From the NCBI GenBank assembly GCA_024280835.1, contig JAJRPJ010000006.1, positions 441,749-505,748 on the forward strand: a DNA stretch of 64,000 nt. The letters are read 5' to 3'. Of this stretch, positions 54,645 through 62,793 are shown in pieces (the first letter of the stretch is position 1; each line of letters starts with the position of its first letter). The notes under the pieces were generated by a model. That model had not been told where the DNA came from. It searched no databases and saw nothing but the letters and a program-made list of their open reading frames with translations. The position numbers and the translations under genes were made by a program. The DNA is from Candidatus Zixiibacteriota bacterium (GTDB taxonomy: Bacteria; Zixibacteria; MSB-5A5; GN15; JACZUZ01).

Positions 54645-56123
54645 TTACGGGCAAACTGGAGGTGACCCACTCGCAAAAATCCTAGCAATGCCAAACGTGA
54701 TGTCGGCAATATTGAACGAACCGTCACCATTACTGTCCGCTTCCTCAGGGCAGATGGGAGCCAGACTTGAGGTAAAAATTCTGGCTATACCTGCGGTTAC
54801 ATCGGCAATGTTAAAAGAGCTATCATTATTATAATCTCCAGCGGTAACACAGCAACTAGATGCGCCAAAAACAAATGCTTCGGTTGTAGACGTAGATACG
54901 ATGATATCACTTTTGCCATCGCCATTGATGTCACCGGCCACCTCCAAACCGATTCCCAAAGAATGACCGTCATAGTTACCGATTACTGTATCGATCAAGT
55001 GTCCATCCCGTCCCGAATACACATATATTTTCCCTGGCCTTGAGATGAAAGCTGTGTCACTCACATAATTGCTGGCTCCGACAACGAAATCAGGATATGT
55101 ATCCCCGTCGAAATCACCACATCCGAGAACAGTTTCACCAAAGGCGTCCGTGACTTTTTCACCTTCAAAGTAATACAGCGTATCACGATTGAACCCGGAT
55201 ATCACAGCGGCCTCACCACGGCTTTGGTCATGGAATCTATTGCCGACTAGAATATCGTCATATCCATCCTTGTTTACATCGCCGATACCGTCGAAACCGA
55301 GCTCGCTGACCTTGAAGTTCTCCTCAAGGATAGTGGGACTTGCACCACCGAACATGATGGGTGTGCGGATGCCGAGGTTGTACATCACATCATCGAACCC
55401 GTCGTTGTTGATGTCACCCATGCGGCGAATCCTCTTCGGAACAAGGCCACAATTGGAATTGAGAGTGTCTTCACCCCAACCCCAAACATCAAGCCAATTG
55501 ACGCGAACAGTATCTCCAAGGTAGCCCATTACAAGCCCTGGCTCGGCGCAGGTTTGTCCAAAAGGCCCATAAGTGACTATATCAGAGAGGCCATCTCCGT
55601 CGAGATCTCCCGCCCAGATTAAGCTTGCTCCGAGGTTATGTGTCAACGTATTCGCGCCAGCTTTCAAGGCTGTGTCGCCAGTCGCTCCAGAAAATATGAA
55701 TACGCGCCCCCAATTGTCGCTTTGTGGACTCACCTGTCCGGGAGCTCCAACCAGATAGTCAACGACGCCGTCACCATCAAAGTCTGGGACAAAATCGACA
55801 TCAAACCCAAATAGCGCTTCAGGGATGTCTCCATACATCTGCAGAGATGTATCCCCTGTCATAATATCAATCACAATAACCTTACCGGCATTGTCACCCA
55901 TAGAGCTGTCAAAAGCGGAGCCAACTATGAGTTTCCCATGGGAGTTAGTCCTAAAATCCGCTCCACTGGCAAAACTACCTTTGATAGTTAGGGTCTTCAT
56001 CAATTCAATTGCTCGAAGGGGTGGAGTCAATAGAAAGAACAAGGCAAGAAAGGGCAAGACAGCGCAAACACAAATGATCTTGTCGCTCGCAATACCAATC
56101 GACAGCCGCACACTCTGGCTCAT
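54645..56123 (-). CDS. Secreted FG-GAP/integrin-like beta-propeller protein with dockerin-like C-terminus
   Basis: A 492-residue exported protein. A long hydrophobic N-terminal segment (CVCAVLPFLALFFLLTP) serves as signal peptide. About six FG-GAP-type repeats follow, with Ca-loop phrases DFDGDGVVDYLVGAPG, DLDGDGLSDIVTYG, DINNDGFDDVMYN, DVNKDGYDDILVG, DFDGDTYPDFVVGA and DINGDGKSDIIVS, suggesting a beta-propeller. It ends with two dockerin-type loops (GDYNNDSSFN, ADSNGDGSFN) framed by Cys. AGGAAGGA directly upstream fixes the ATG at 56123. Likely a surface or extracellular adhesin-like protein; the ligand is unknown. The gap 56124-56438 holds no gene I can support. Confidence 0.85.
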   Translation of the reverse strand: MSQSVRLSIGIASDKIICVCAVLPFLALFFLLTPPLRAIELMKTLTIKGSFASGADFRTNSHGKLIVGSAFDSSMGDNAGKVIVIDIMTGDTSLQMYGDIPEALFGFDVDFVPDFDGDGVVDYLVGAPGQVSPQSDNWGRVFIFSGATGDTALKAGANTLTHNLGASLIWAGDLDGDGLSDIVTYGPFGQTCAEPGLVMGYLGDTVRVNWLDVWGWGEDTLNSNCGLVPKRIRRMGDINNDGFDDVMYNLGIRTPIMFGGASPTILEENFKVSELGFDGIGDVNKDGYDDILVGNRFHDQSRGEAAVISGFNRDTLYYFEGEKVTDAFGETVLGCGDFDGDTYPDFVVGASNYVSDTAFISRPGKIYVYSGRDGHLIDTVIGNYDGHSLGIGLEVAGDINGDGKSDIIVSTSTTEAFVFGASSCCVTAGDYNNDSSFNIADVTAGIARIFTSSLAPICPEEADSNGDGSFNIADITFGIARIFASGSPPVCP

Positions 56124-56438
56124 CTTGTATCCTTCCTGTGTCATATCATAGCTTCTCAAGAAGCAGTAAATCTTCACTATACTAACTATTATATATATAC
56201 CAAGTCGGTGAATAGTCAAGAACTTCGTAGTTCGAAATTCCTTGTGGTTCCGACGTTTCTCTCTGTGAAATGGGTTCGTTTTGCATATAGAGGGTGTGGG
56301 TGTAGGAATGTTGTAGTGATTTTGTTGGTTATTAGTGGTTAGTTTCGGTTTTGTATATAGGTTGCCCATGAGTATGGTGCGATGTGAATAAAAGCGGCGG
56401 TTTGGTGGGAAACTTGATATATGTCTGATAGAGAAGAT

Positions 56439-56480
56439 GTCGGGTTTCTGCGTCGCATGAATGCGACTCCGGAACCCGAC
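56439..56480. repeat. Long imperfect palindrome (42 bases)
   Basis: Two arms (56439-56459 and 56460-56480) pair at 17 of 20 positions, with outer GTCGGGTT/AACCCGAC and inner GTCGCAT/ATGCGAC perfect. It abuts the end of the interrupted CsgG/FlgO-like reading frame (stop 56481-56483) and could act as a transcript-end structure or a third REP family. Confidence 0.75.
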
Positions 56481-56675
56481 CTACGAAACTGTTAAGTCTC
56501 GGAATTGTATGAGATTCCATGTCCCTCCATACGAAATTGATATTTCGAACACAGCAATTTTGTTGACAGTATTAGGCACCCCTTTTAGCTGGGAACTGGC
56601 TCTCATGGGTACTCCAGCTATCATATTTTTTCGGATTTCATAAAAATCCTGACTGCTACCCAAATTAGCCTTTTC
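56481..56675 (-). pseudogene. C-terminal continuation of the CsgG/FlgO-like gene after an in-frame TGA
   Basis: In the same frame as 56676-57425 and directly after its TGA, the sequence continues EKANLGSSQDFYEIRKNM, IAGVPMRASSQLKGVP, VNKIAVFEISISYGG and WNLIQFRDL and then stops at TAG (56481-56483). This looks like the second half of the C-terminal beta domain (order: GNEY, LGS, GVP-KA, FEG, KIAVFEI, W-IQFRDI). The stop therefore truncates the protein by about 64 residues, or is read through. Confidence 0.7.
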
Positions 56676-57425
56676 TCAAAGGTATTCATTTCCATCAACA
56701 TCGATAACCCTAGTATTTCCCACCGATAGTTTCACCATTATGTCTTTGTCTGGAATCATTGTCCATTTTATTACGAGACTTTGTCCGTTGTGCTTGCATT
56801 CTGTTAATTTAAATGTGATACCTCCTATCTCTACTGGCGGATGTAGGTTGGCCGTTTGTGGGGTTGGGGTTGGTTTGGTGTTGCCGTTGGAATTTGCTTG
56901 AGTTGGGATTTTTCCTAGTAGGGCTTCTACTGTTCCTACTTTGGGGATGTTTGTTGAGGCTACGGCGAATATTGAGGCGGTGCTTACGGAAATTAGGCGT
57001 GCGTTGATCTTGATAGTGTTTCCTAAGTCGGTGTATGAGCCTGAAACTATTGCATCAACGCCTAGGAGTTTGCCGATTCTTTTCATTGACTCTGGTTCTA
57101 ACAACCCTTTGGCTCCGAGTTTTTGCTCTTTGAGTAATTTGGCTAGTTGTCTTCTCTCCACTACCTCGAATTTACCAGGACTCATCATAAATAATTGGGT
57201 TATCAATTCCTCGGCTATGAACTGACCGAAGCGGGTTGTGTTGTCATCTAGGTCGGTTAGCTCAACTACTGCGATTTTCTTTTTTTCTGTTTTGACCATG
57301 CTCTCAGATATTTGCTTTGCTAAGTCTTTGACTCCGCTCTCAGTGTCGGATTGAGCGTTTCCAATAGTTGGCATAACGATGGGTAGCAGAAGTATTCCAA
57401 TGTTAACAGCAATTGATTTGAACAT
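56676..57425 (-). CDS. CsgG/FlgO-family secreted protein, C-terminally interrupted
   Basis: A 249-residue exported protein: signal peptide (IAVNIGILLLPIVMPTIGNA), then a CsgG/FlgO-like domain (KKIAVVELTDLDDN, FGQFIAEELITQLF, FEVVERRQLAKLLKEQKLG, LGVDAIVSGSYTDLG, INARLISVSTASI), a Thr/Pro linker, and a C-terminal beta domain (ITFKLTECKHNGQSLVIKW ... RVIDVDGNEYL) that is cut by TGA at 56676-56678 in mid-domain. The remainder of the domain continues in frame. The family takes part in outer-membrane secretion or flagellar lipoprotein assembly; this one lacks a lipobox Cys. It follows a membrane-anchored hypothetical gene by 36 bases. Confidence 0.8.
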   Translation of the reverse strand: MFKSIAVNIGILLLPIVMPTIGNAQSDTESGVKDLAKQISESMVKTEKKKIAVVELTDLDDNTTRFGQFIAEELITQLFMMSPGKFEVVERRQLAKLLKEQKLGAKGLLEPESMKRIGKLLGVDAIVSGSYTDLGNTIKINARLISVSTASIFAVASTNIPKVGTVEALLGKIPTQANSNGNTKPTPTPQTANLHPPVEIGGITFKLTECKHNGQSLVIKWTMIPDKDIMVKLSVGNTRVIDVDGNEYL

Positions 57426-57461
57426 GTATAACCTCTAATTGAGTTTTTCTCGGCTTAGTTT

Positions 57462-58040
57462 TTAATTGATTGGACCAGTTTTAATTATGTCAATCTTTAT
57501 GTCTCGGGAGTTGAAGTCGATGGACAGTACAGTCAAAATGTAGTTTGTGTTGTCTGCTCCTGTAAATGAAATCGTTTGGTGTGAACCTAGTATTTGCTTT
57601 CTGATCATCTTGGCTCTATCTGGAATAAGTGTAAGTGACGCGAACCCTTCGCCCTCCTCTTCTCCGAATGAGACAGATACGCTTGTGTGGGCGTTTTTTA
57701 TGTATTTTCTTTCGCCGTGTTTTAGTGAATATACAGATTCCACGGGAGTTATGTCATCTGATTCTTGCTCAGTAGGATTCTTGTTTGCGGTGGGGTGAGC
57801 TGTAGCTGAATCATTTGCGTTTTTGTTGGCAACGCCTAAGCTATTATCAGAGTCAGGTCGTAGGAACGTGTCGATCCAGTTACTTACTCCCTCTTGCTGT
57901 TGCGTCATATTTACAGTTGGGCGTTTTGGGTCTATCGGCGAGTCTTTGAATAAACCATATATTGTAGCGATAGCGCCCAGAGCTCCTAGAATTGTCCCAA
58001 GCTTGAGCTTGGTGCATATGGCTACTAGTTTTGATATCAC
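57462..58040 (-). CDS. Membrane-anchored hypothetical protein
   Basis: A 192-residue protein with one N-terminal hydrophobic helix (LGTILGALGAIATIYGLF) and a periplasmic or cytoplasmic Asn/Asp/Glu-rich linker, then a compact C-terminal domain of beta character (SVSVSFGEEEGEGFASLTL ... ISFTGADNTNYILTVLSID). The start is GTG at 58040 after AGGGCAG. It precedes the CsgG/FlgO-like gene in the same direction and may work with it. No family recognised. Confidence 0.6.
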   Translation of the reverse strand: MISKLVAICTKLKLGTILGALGAIATIYGLFKDSPIDPKRPTVNMTQQQEGVSNWIDTFLRPDSDNSLGVANKNANDSATAHPTANKNPTEQESDDITPVESVYSLKHGERKYIKNAHTSVSVSFGEEEGEGFASLTLIPDRAKMIRKQILGSHQTISFTGADNTNYILTVLSIDFNSRDIKIDIIKTGPIN

Positions 58041-58568
58041 TGAAATTCGTCTGCCCTAAATTGCAAATTTGACTAACGTCGTAGGCTCTTGTTTATCCAG
58101 CAGGATACTGTCGCCCTTTGTCAACCGAAGCAATTAAGCTGTTGGCATATTATATGTTGTATGTTGATGAATTGCAACATCTCCTCTTATTCCACCTCTT
58201 TTGCGTATTGGGGTTGACGTCAAAAATAAGGTCGCAGCTGCAACACCAACATAATTGTTCGTTAGTATCATATTGTCTAATAGCGGACAAGGCGCCCCGA
58301 GGGACGCCACTACGGCTGTGTGGGGCCAAGTTGTTGTATTTCGGGTTTGACATGGGGGGCTTATTCCTTATATTGTCGCCGTTGCTCCGATTTACGTCCG
58401 TCTTTTAAAACGGGCCAGGTCGGGGTTATTTTAGTGGTTTTTTGGTTTCGCCGAAGAGGTGGGATTGGTGTAATTTGATGTTATACAACCGCTTATGCGA
58501 AATGTTCGCTGTGGTGAATCGATGAGGATTCGCTCTAATTGAGAATGAAGATTGTGAAGTAGAAGAAT
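58041..58568. other. Gene-free spacer upstream of ffh with a GC-rich hairpin
   Basis: No gene or RNA gene is visible. I looked for the SRP RNA core and tRNA T-arm sequences and saw neither. A hairpin GGCGCCCC-GA-GGGACGCC (58291-58308, two imperfect positions) resembles dispersed REP units of other genomes. The remainder is AT-rich and presumably carries the ffh promoter. Confidence 0.5.
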
Positions 58569-59918
58569 ATGTTTGGTGAACTTACTGGAAAATTAGATTC
58601 CCTGCTGAGAAATCTGCGGGGGGTTGGTAAACTTAGCGAAAAGAATATTCGTGATTCGCTAGGTGAGATTCGTCGGGCTTTGCTTGAGGCGGATGTCAAT
58701 TTCAAGGTTGTCAAACGCTTTATTGCGGCAGTCGAAGAAAAGGCGATTGGCGAGGACGTTCTCAAGTCGATTGAGCCAGGCCAGCTGGTAGTCAAAATTG
58801 TCCATGAGGAAATGGTCAATTTGCTCGGCAAAGACACTGTGCCTTTGGCGATTCCCAATGGGATGCCGACGACATATATGATTTGTGGTTTGCAGGGTTC
58901 GGGTAAAACTACTCTGACCGCGAAACTTGCTTTACAAGCCAAAAAGAAAAAGAACGTAAAAGTCCTGATGGCCGCGGCGGATATTTATCGTCCAGCGGCG
59001 ATTCAGCAATTGCAGGTGCTTGGTAAAGAAATCGATATTGAGGTCTTTACACTTGAGGGCGCCACGCCACCTGAGATTTGTTTGGCGGCGAAGAAGTATG
59101 CGGCTAAGAACTTTGTTGATTTGCTGATTCTTGATACTGCGGGTCGTTTGCAAATTGACGCGGAGTTGATGGAGGAGTTATCCGATATCAAAGCCGCCAC
59201 TAAGCCAGAAGAGATTTTGCTGGTTGTGGATTCGATGACAGGTCAGGATGCGGTTAATATCGCTGATGCTTTTAATAAGCAATTGACTATTACAGGTGTG
59301 GCGCTATCGAAGCTGGATGGTGATGCGCGCGGTGGCGCGGCGATTTCGATTCGCGCGGTGACTGATTGTCCGATTAAGATTTCTTCGATTGGTGAGAAAG
59401 TCACTGATATTGAGCAGTTCCATCCTGATCGTATGGCTTCGCGGATTTTGGGTATGGGTGATGTTGTCACTCTAGTTGAAAAAGCTCAGGATTCGATTGA
59501 TCTCGAAGAAGCGGCTTTGATGCAGGAAAAACTTATCAAGAGCAAGTTTGATCTTGAGGATTTCCTGTCACAAATGCAAGCGCTGAAAAAAATGGGTCCG
59601 TTGGATTCATTGATGGGCATGATTCCGGGTATGGGCGCGCAAATGCAGGGGATGGAAGTTGATCCCAAGCAGATTAATCGTGTTGAAGCGATTGTGCGTT
59701 CGATGACGTATCATGAGCGTCACAATCCAAAAGTAATTGATGGTAGTCGTCGTCGGCGAATTGCCAAAGGCAGTGGTTCGACGGTGCAGGATGTTAATCG
59801 TTTGTTGAAGCAATTCACGGCGATGCAAAAAATGATGAAAACATTAACGAAAACGAGTAAGCGAGGATTCACCGGAGCAGCGGCAAAAAATGCGCTGAAG
59901 CGGATGGGTTCTGTTTAG
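58569..59918 (+). CDS. ffh: Signal recognition particle protein Ffh
   Basis: A 449-residue SRP54-type GTPase that binds signal sequences and 4.5S RNA. N domain LTGKLDSLLRNLRG and LSEKNIRDSLGEIRRALLEADVNF; G domain CGLQGSGKTTLTAKLA, DTAGRLQID, TKLDGDARGGAA (SKLDG here) and IGEKVTDIEQFHPDR; M domain with MGPLDSLMGMIPGM and the RRRRIAKGSG RNA-binding stretch. It starts the ffh-rpsP-khpA-rimM-trmD-rplS block. Confidence 0.97.
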   Translation: MFGELTGKLDSLLRNLRGVGKLSEKNIRDSLGEIRRALLEADVNFKVVKRFIAAVEEKAIGEDVLKSIEPGQLVVKIVHEEMVNLLGKDTVPLAIPNGMPTTYMICGLQGSGKTTLTAKLALQAKKKKNVKVLMAAADIYRPAAIQQLQVLGKEIDIEVFTLEGATPPEICLAAKKYAAKNFVDLLILDTAGRLQIDAELMEELSDIKAATKPEEILLVVDSMTGQDAVNIADAFNKQLTITGVALSKLDGDARGGAAISIRAVTDCPIKISSIGEKVTDIEQFHPDRMASRILGMGDVVTLVEKAQDSIDLEEAALMQEKLIKSKFDLEDFLSQMQALKKMGPLDSLMGMIPGMGAQMQGMEVDPKQINRVEAIVRSMTYHERHNPKVIDGSRRRRIAKGSGSTVQDVNRLLKQFTAMQKMMKTLTKTSKRGFTGAAAKNALKRMGSV

Positions 59919-59952
59919 TTGATTTAATTGCGGTAACGCAGGAGGTAGTACA

Positions 59953-60324
59953 TTGTCAGTAAAGATTAGGCTCCGTAGAATGGGAACCAAAAAGAGAGCG
60001 TTTTTCAGAGTGGTCGCGGCGGATTCTCGCGCGCCTCGTGATGGACGTTTCTTAGAGACACTGGGACGGTATAATCCGATTACAGTCCCTGCGCGGTTTA
60101 CCATCGAAGAAGACAGAGTTACAGAATGGTTGAACAACGGCGCGCAAATGTCAGATACGGTTAAATCACTTTGCATACAAATTGGTTTCGTTGAGAAATA
60201 CGAAAAAGCCAAACGTGGCGAAGATGTTTCTGATATGGTTATTCGCACAGAAATTTCTGAGCGTAAGAAGAAGCGCAAGAAAACCAAAGCGGCCGCAGAA
60301 GAAGCCGAAGGTAGCGCGGCCTAA
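59953..60324 (+). CDS. rpsP: 30S ribosomal protein S16
   Basis: A 123-residue S16: VKIRLRRMGTKKRAFFRVV and RDGRFLETLGRYNP, then TERVTEWLNNGAQ-type middle. The last ~40 residues are an Ala/Lys/Glu-rich tail beyond the usual ~80-residue core. The start is TTG at 59953 with AGGAGG at 59940-59945, an unusual but well supported start. Confidence 0.95.
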   Translation: MSVKIRLRRMGTKKRAFFRVVAADSRAPRDGRFLETLGRYNPITVPARFTIEEDRVTEWLNNGAQMSDTVKSLCIQIGFVEKYEKAKRGEDVSDMVIRTEISERKKKRKKTKAAAEEAEGSAA

Positions 60325-60437
60325 GCTGAAGCTGAGGCCTAACGATTTTTAGTGTCACTTGTGCAAGTATGATGTACTTGTTCAATGTAAGAGTTCAATG
60401 TGACAGTAAAGATTAAACGACACAATAGACAGGATAC

Positions 60438-60671
60438 ATGATGAATGACTTTGTTGAGTCAGTAGTCAAAGCTCTGGTTGATAATCCAGACGAGGTGAAT
60501 GTCACGGAAGTGTTTGGCGAGCGTGGCGCGGTTTATGAAATCCGTGTGGCGCAGGCCGATTTGGGAAAAGTTATCGGCAAGGGTGGTCAAACAGTCAAAG
60601 CTATGCGTGCGTTAATGACGGCGATTGCCGCCAAGCATGGCAAGCGTGTTGGACTGGAGATTATCGACTGA
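60438..60671 (+). CDS. khpA: KH-domain RNA-binding protein KhpA (YlqC)
   Basis: A 77-residue single KH protein. N-terminal FVESVVKALVDNPDEVNV and the KH loop GKVIGKGGQTVKAMR are complete. It usually sits between rpsP and rimM, as here. It binds RNA, probably together with KhpB. AGGA precedes the tandem ATGATG start. Confidence 0.94.
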   Translation: MMNDFVESVVKALVDNPDEVNVTEVFGERGAVYEIRVAQADLGKVIGKGGQTVKAMRALMTAIAAKHGKRVGLEIID

Positions 60672-60735
60672 TTTGTTTTTCTCAAGTGATCTTCAGTTTG
60701 TTTGAAGCGAGTCTTTGAGGAACTGATAATCGGTA

Positions 60736-61278
60736 ATGATGGTGATGTTATCTGTGACTGATAAAGTTGAGCGAATTGCAATCGGGCGTTTTGGCCGCAC
60801 ACGTGGGGTACATGGAGAAATCTATGTGATTCCTTTTGGCGCATATCCAGATAGACTTTTGGATTTGCATCAGGTGGAGATCGAATTAACCGACGGTTTT
60901 GCAGTAGCGGAGATTGAGAAGAATTATTCAGTCTCTGGTAAGGTGGTTGTCAAGATTGTCGGTTATGACACTCCCGAGATTGCGCGGACATTGACGAATC
61001 GTAGTGTTTTTATTCCCTATGATGAGTTGGGGGATTTGCCTGAGGACGAACACTACACTTTTGAGCTTGAAGGATGCGCGGTTGAGTTAGCTGACGGTCA
61101 AGTTGTTGGTAAGTTGAGAGAGGTTGAAAGTTATCCTGTTAGTGATATGTATGTCATTGAGGCAGGTGATGGAAAACGTTTTCGACTTCCAGCGGTCAAA
61201 GAGTTTGTTGTGGAGATTGATATCGAGAAGCGTAAAATTATTATCGCTCCACCAGATGGACTTTTTGAGGCGCAGTAA
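60736..61278 (+). CDS. rimM: Ribosome maturation factor RimM
   Basis: A 180-residue 16S rRNA processing factor for the 30S head. AIGRFGRTRGVHGEIYV at the N-terminus, then the PRC barrel domain (LEGCAVELADGQVVGKLREVES, YVIEAGDGKRFRLPAVKEFV). Several close ATGs (60736, 60739, 60745) leave the exact start open. It shares one base with trmD (TAATG). Confidence 0.95.
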   Translation: MMVMLSVTDKVERIAIGRFGRTRGVHGEIYVIPFGAYPDRLLDLHQVEIELTDGFAVAEIEKNYSVSGKVVVKIVGYDTPEIARTLTNRSVFIPYDELGDLPEDEHYTFELEGCAVELADGQVVGKLREVESYPVSDMYVIEAGDGKRFRLPAVKEFVVEIDIEKRKIIIAPPDGLFEAQ

Positions 61279-62090
61279 TGAGCGCGCAGAATTTGCAGGT
61301 GAAGCGATTGAAGATTGAGATTGTCACACTGTTTCCAGAGTATTTTACGGGACTAATCAGACAATCAATTATTGGTAGAGGCATTGACGCAGGTCTTTTT
61401 GAAATCAAGACAATTGATTTGCGCGATTATGGAATAGGAAAGCACAGACAGGTTGATGACACGCCCTTTGGTGGCGGAGGTGGGATGACGTTGATGCTTG
61501 AGCCATTGACAAACTGCCTGATTGATTTGGGTTATCAGCCGAAAGGTGAGGATAGAGACAGCGCTAAGAATGATAGCAAGAGTCGATTGATACTGACATC
61601 GGCGGCAGGTAAACGTTTTACGCAGGACAAAGCAGTGGAGTTTTCATTGTTTGAGCGAGTGACGATTATTTGCGGGCATTATTTGGGAGTTGATGAGCGC
61701 TTACTGGATATCTTTGAGATAGAAGAACTAACGATTGGAGATTTTGTCCTGACAGGTGGTGAACCAGCGGCCGCGACTATGCTTGATGCGATTTGTCGTT
61801 TACGGCCAGGAGCTTTGGGGAATTTTTCTTCAGCTTTGTCGGATTCACATCAGGAAGGAATTTTGGGGCCACCTGTTTACACTAGGCCAGAGACATTTAG
61901 AGGACTGACGATACCAGAGGAATTGCTTTCGGGGCATCATGAAAAGATTTCGCGTTTTCGTAGAGAGAGCGCATTGAAGAAGACAGCCGAGATGCGTCCC
62001 GATATATTGAGTCGTCCTGAAATTGCCCAAGAGTTAAGCGACAAAGAGCGAGAAGTTTTTGCTAGAGACACCCAAGAGAATAAAGCGTAG
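61278..62090 (+). CDS. trmD: tRNA (guanine-N1)-methyltransferase TrmD
   Basis: A 270-residue SPOUT methyltransferase that modifies G37. Visible are IVTLFPEYFTGLIRQSIIGRG, the conserved DYGIGKHRQVDDTPFGGGGGM, ICGHYLGVDERLLD, and the knot TIGDFVLTGGEPAA. The QEGILGPPVYTRPETFRGLTIPEELLSGHH block is also canonical. There is a ~20-residue C-terminal extension. It overlaps rimM by one base. Confidence 0.97.
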   Translation: MSAQNLQVKRLKIEIVTLFPEYFTGLIRQSIIGRGIDAGLFEIKTIDLRDYGIGKHRQVDDTPFGGGGGMTLMLEPLTNCLIDLGYQPKGEDRDSAKNDSKSRLILTSAAGKRFTQDKAVEFSLFERVTIICGHYLGVDERLLDIFEIEELTIGDFVLTGGEPAAATMLDAICRLRPGALGNFSSALSDSHQEGILGPPVYTRPETFRGLTIPEELLSGHHEKISRFRRESALKKTAEMRPDILSRPEIAQELSDKEREVFARDTQENKA

Positions 62091-62200
62091 TACACTTATA
62101 ATTAAGAAATAGAATACACAATAACATATTAGTGGAACATTGGTCTGATAGGATTTGGTAGCGCGTCAGTTCATGTGACACAGAAACGGTAGGCTTCAAA

Positions 62201-62644
62201 ATGAAAATCATACAACAACTCGAAAAAGGGTATTTGCGGGATGACTATCCCGAATTTGCCTCTGGCGATACGATTCGCGTTTCGGTGCGAATCAAAGAAG
62301 GCGACAAAGTTCGTACACAGGTCTTTGCAGGCACAGTGCTCGCCAGACGTGGCGGCGGAACAGGCGCGACTTTCACTGTTCGCAAGCTCTCCAGCAATGG
62401 TGTCTTGATCGAGCGTGTTTTTCCGTTGCATAGCCCGAATATCGAAAAGATTGAGCGTGTGAAGACTGGTAAGGTGCGTCGTAGCAAACTTTACTATTTG
62501 CGTGGTATGACTGGTAAGTCGGCGCGTATCGAAGAGAAGTTCGCTACTAAGAAAGTAGAAAAGAAAGCCGACGCCAAGGCCGCTCCAAAAGCCGCCAAGA
62601 AGGTTGCCAAGAAGGTAGAAGCTAAAGTAGAAGAAGCTAAGTAA
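62201..62644 (+). CDS. rplS: 50S ribosomal protein L19
   Basis: A 147-residue L19. [60 protein letters not shown] and [21 protein letters not shown] match the core (~115 residues). The last ~30 are a Lys/Ala/Glu tail, like the tail on S16 here. It ends the translation block and is followed by a strong terminator. Confidence 0.96.
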   Translation: MKIIQQLEKGYLRDDYPEFASGDTIRVSVRIKEGDKVRTQVFAGTVLARRGGGTGATFTVRKLSSNGVLIERVFPLHSPNIEKIERVKTGKVRRSKLYYLRGMTGKSARIEEKFATKKVEKKADAKAAPKAAKKVAKKVEAKVEEAK

Positions 62645-62685
62645 GCGCCTCTATTTGAAGCTGACTTGAAACTGCTGCACAGTTC

Positions 62686-62722
62686 AAAGACCCAGCGCAT
62701 GATTGCGCTGGGTCTTTTTTTC
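62686..62722 (+). terminator. Rho-independent terminator after rplS
   Basis: A 14-base perfect stem AAAGACCCAGCGCA/TGCGCTGGGTCTTT with a TGAT loop (62686-62717), running into a T-tract. It ends the ffh-rplS transcription unit. Confidence 0.95.
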
Positions 62723-62793
62723 GATATTCACAAATTGTTGTTATGAGTTGTGTTTAACTAGTATGTAGCGTCAAGTTGGGTTAATTAGAAACT

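Noticed and set aside
56481..56678. Selenocysteine or altered genetic code as the cause of the in-frame TGA
   Set aside because: Other genes end normally at TGA, so the code is standard. The only hairpin after the TGA (GGATTT/AAATCC about 30 bases on) is short and not in the usual bacterial SECIS place.
58041..58568. 4.5S/SRP RNA or another RNA gene in front of ffh
   Set aside because: No GGAA-loop SRP core or tRNA T-arm sequence was found. Small frames such as 58150-58353 run through a REP-like hairpin and look spurious.
59844..60287. A 147-codon minus-strand frame opposite ffh and rpsP
   Set aside because: It lies wholly antisense to ffh and rpsP and has no domain pattern.
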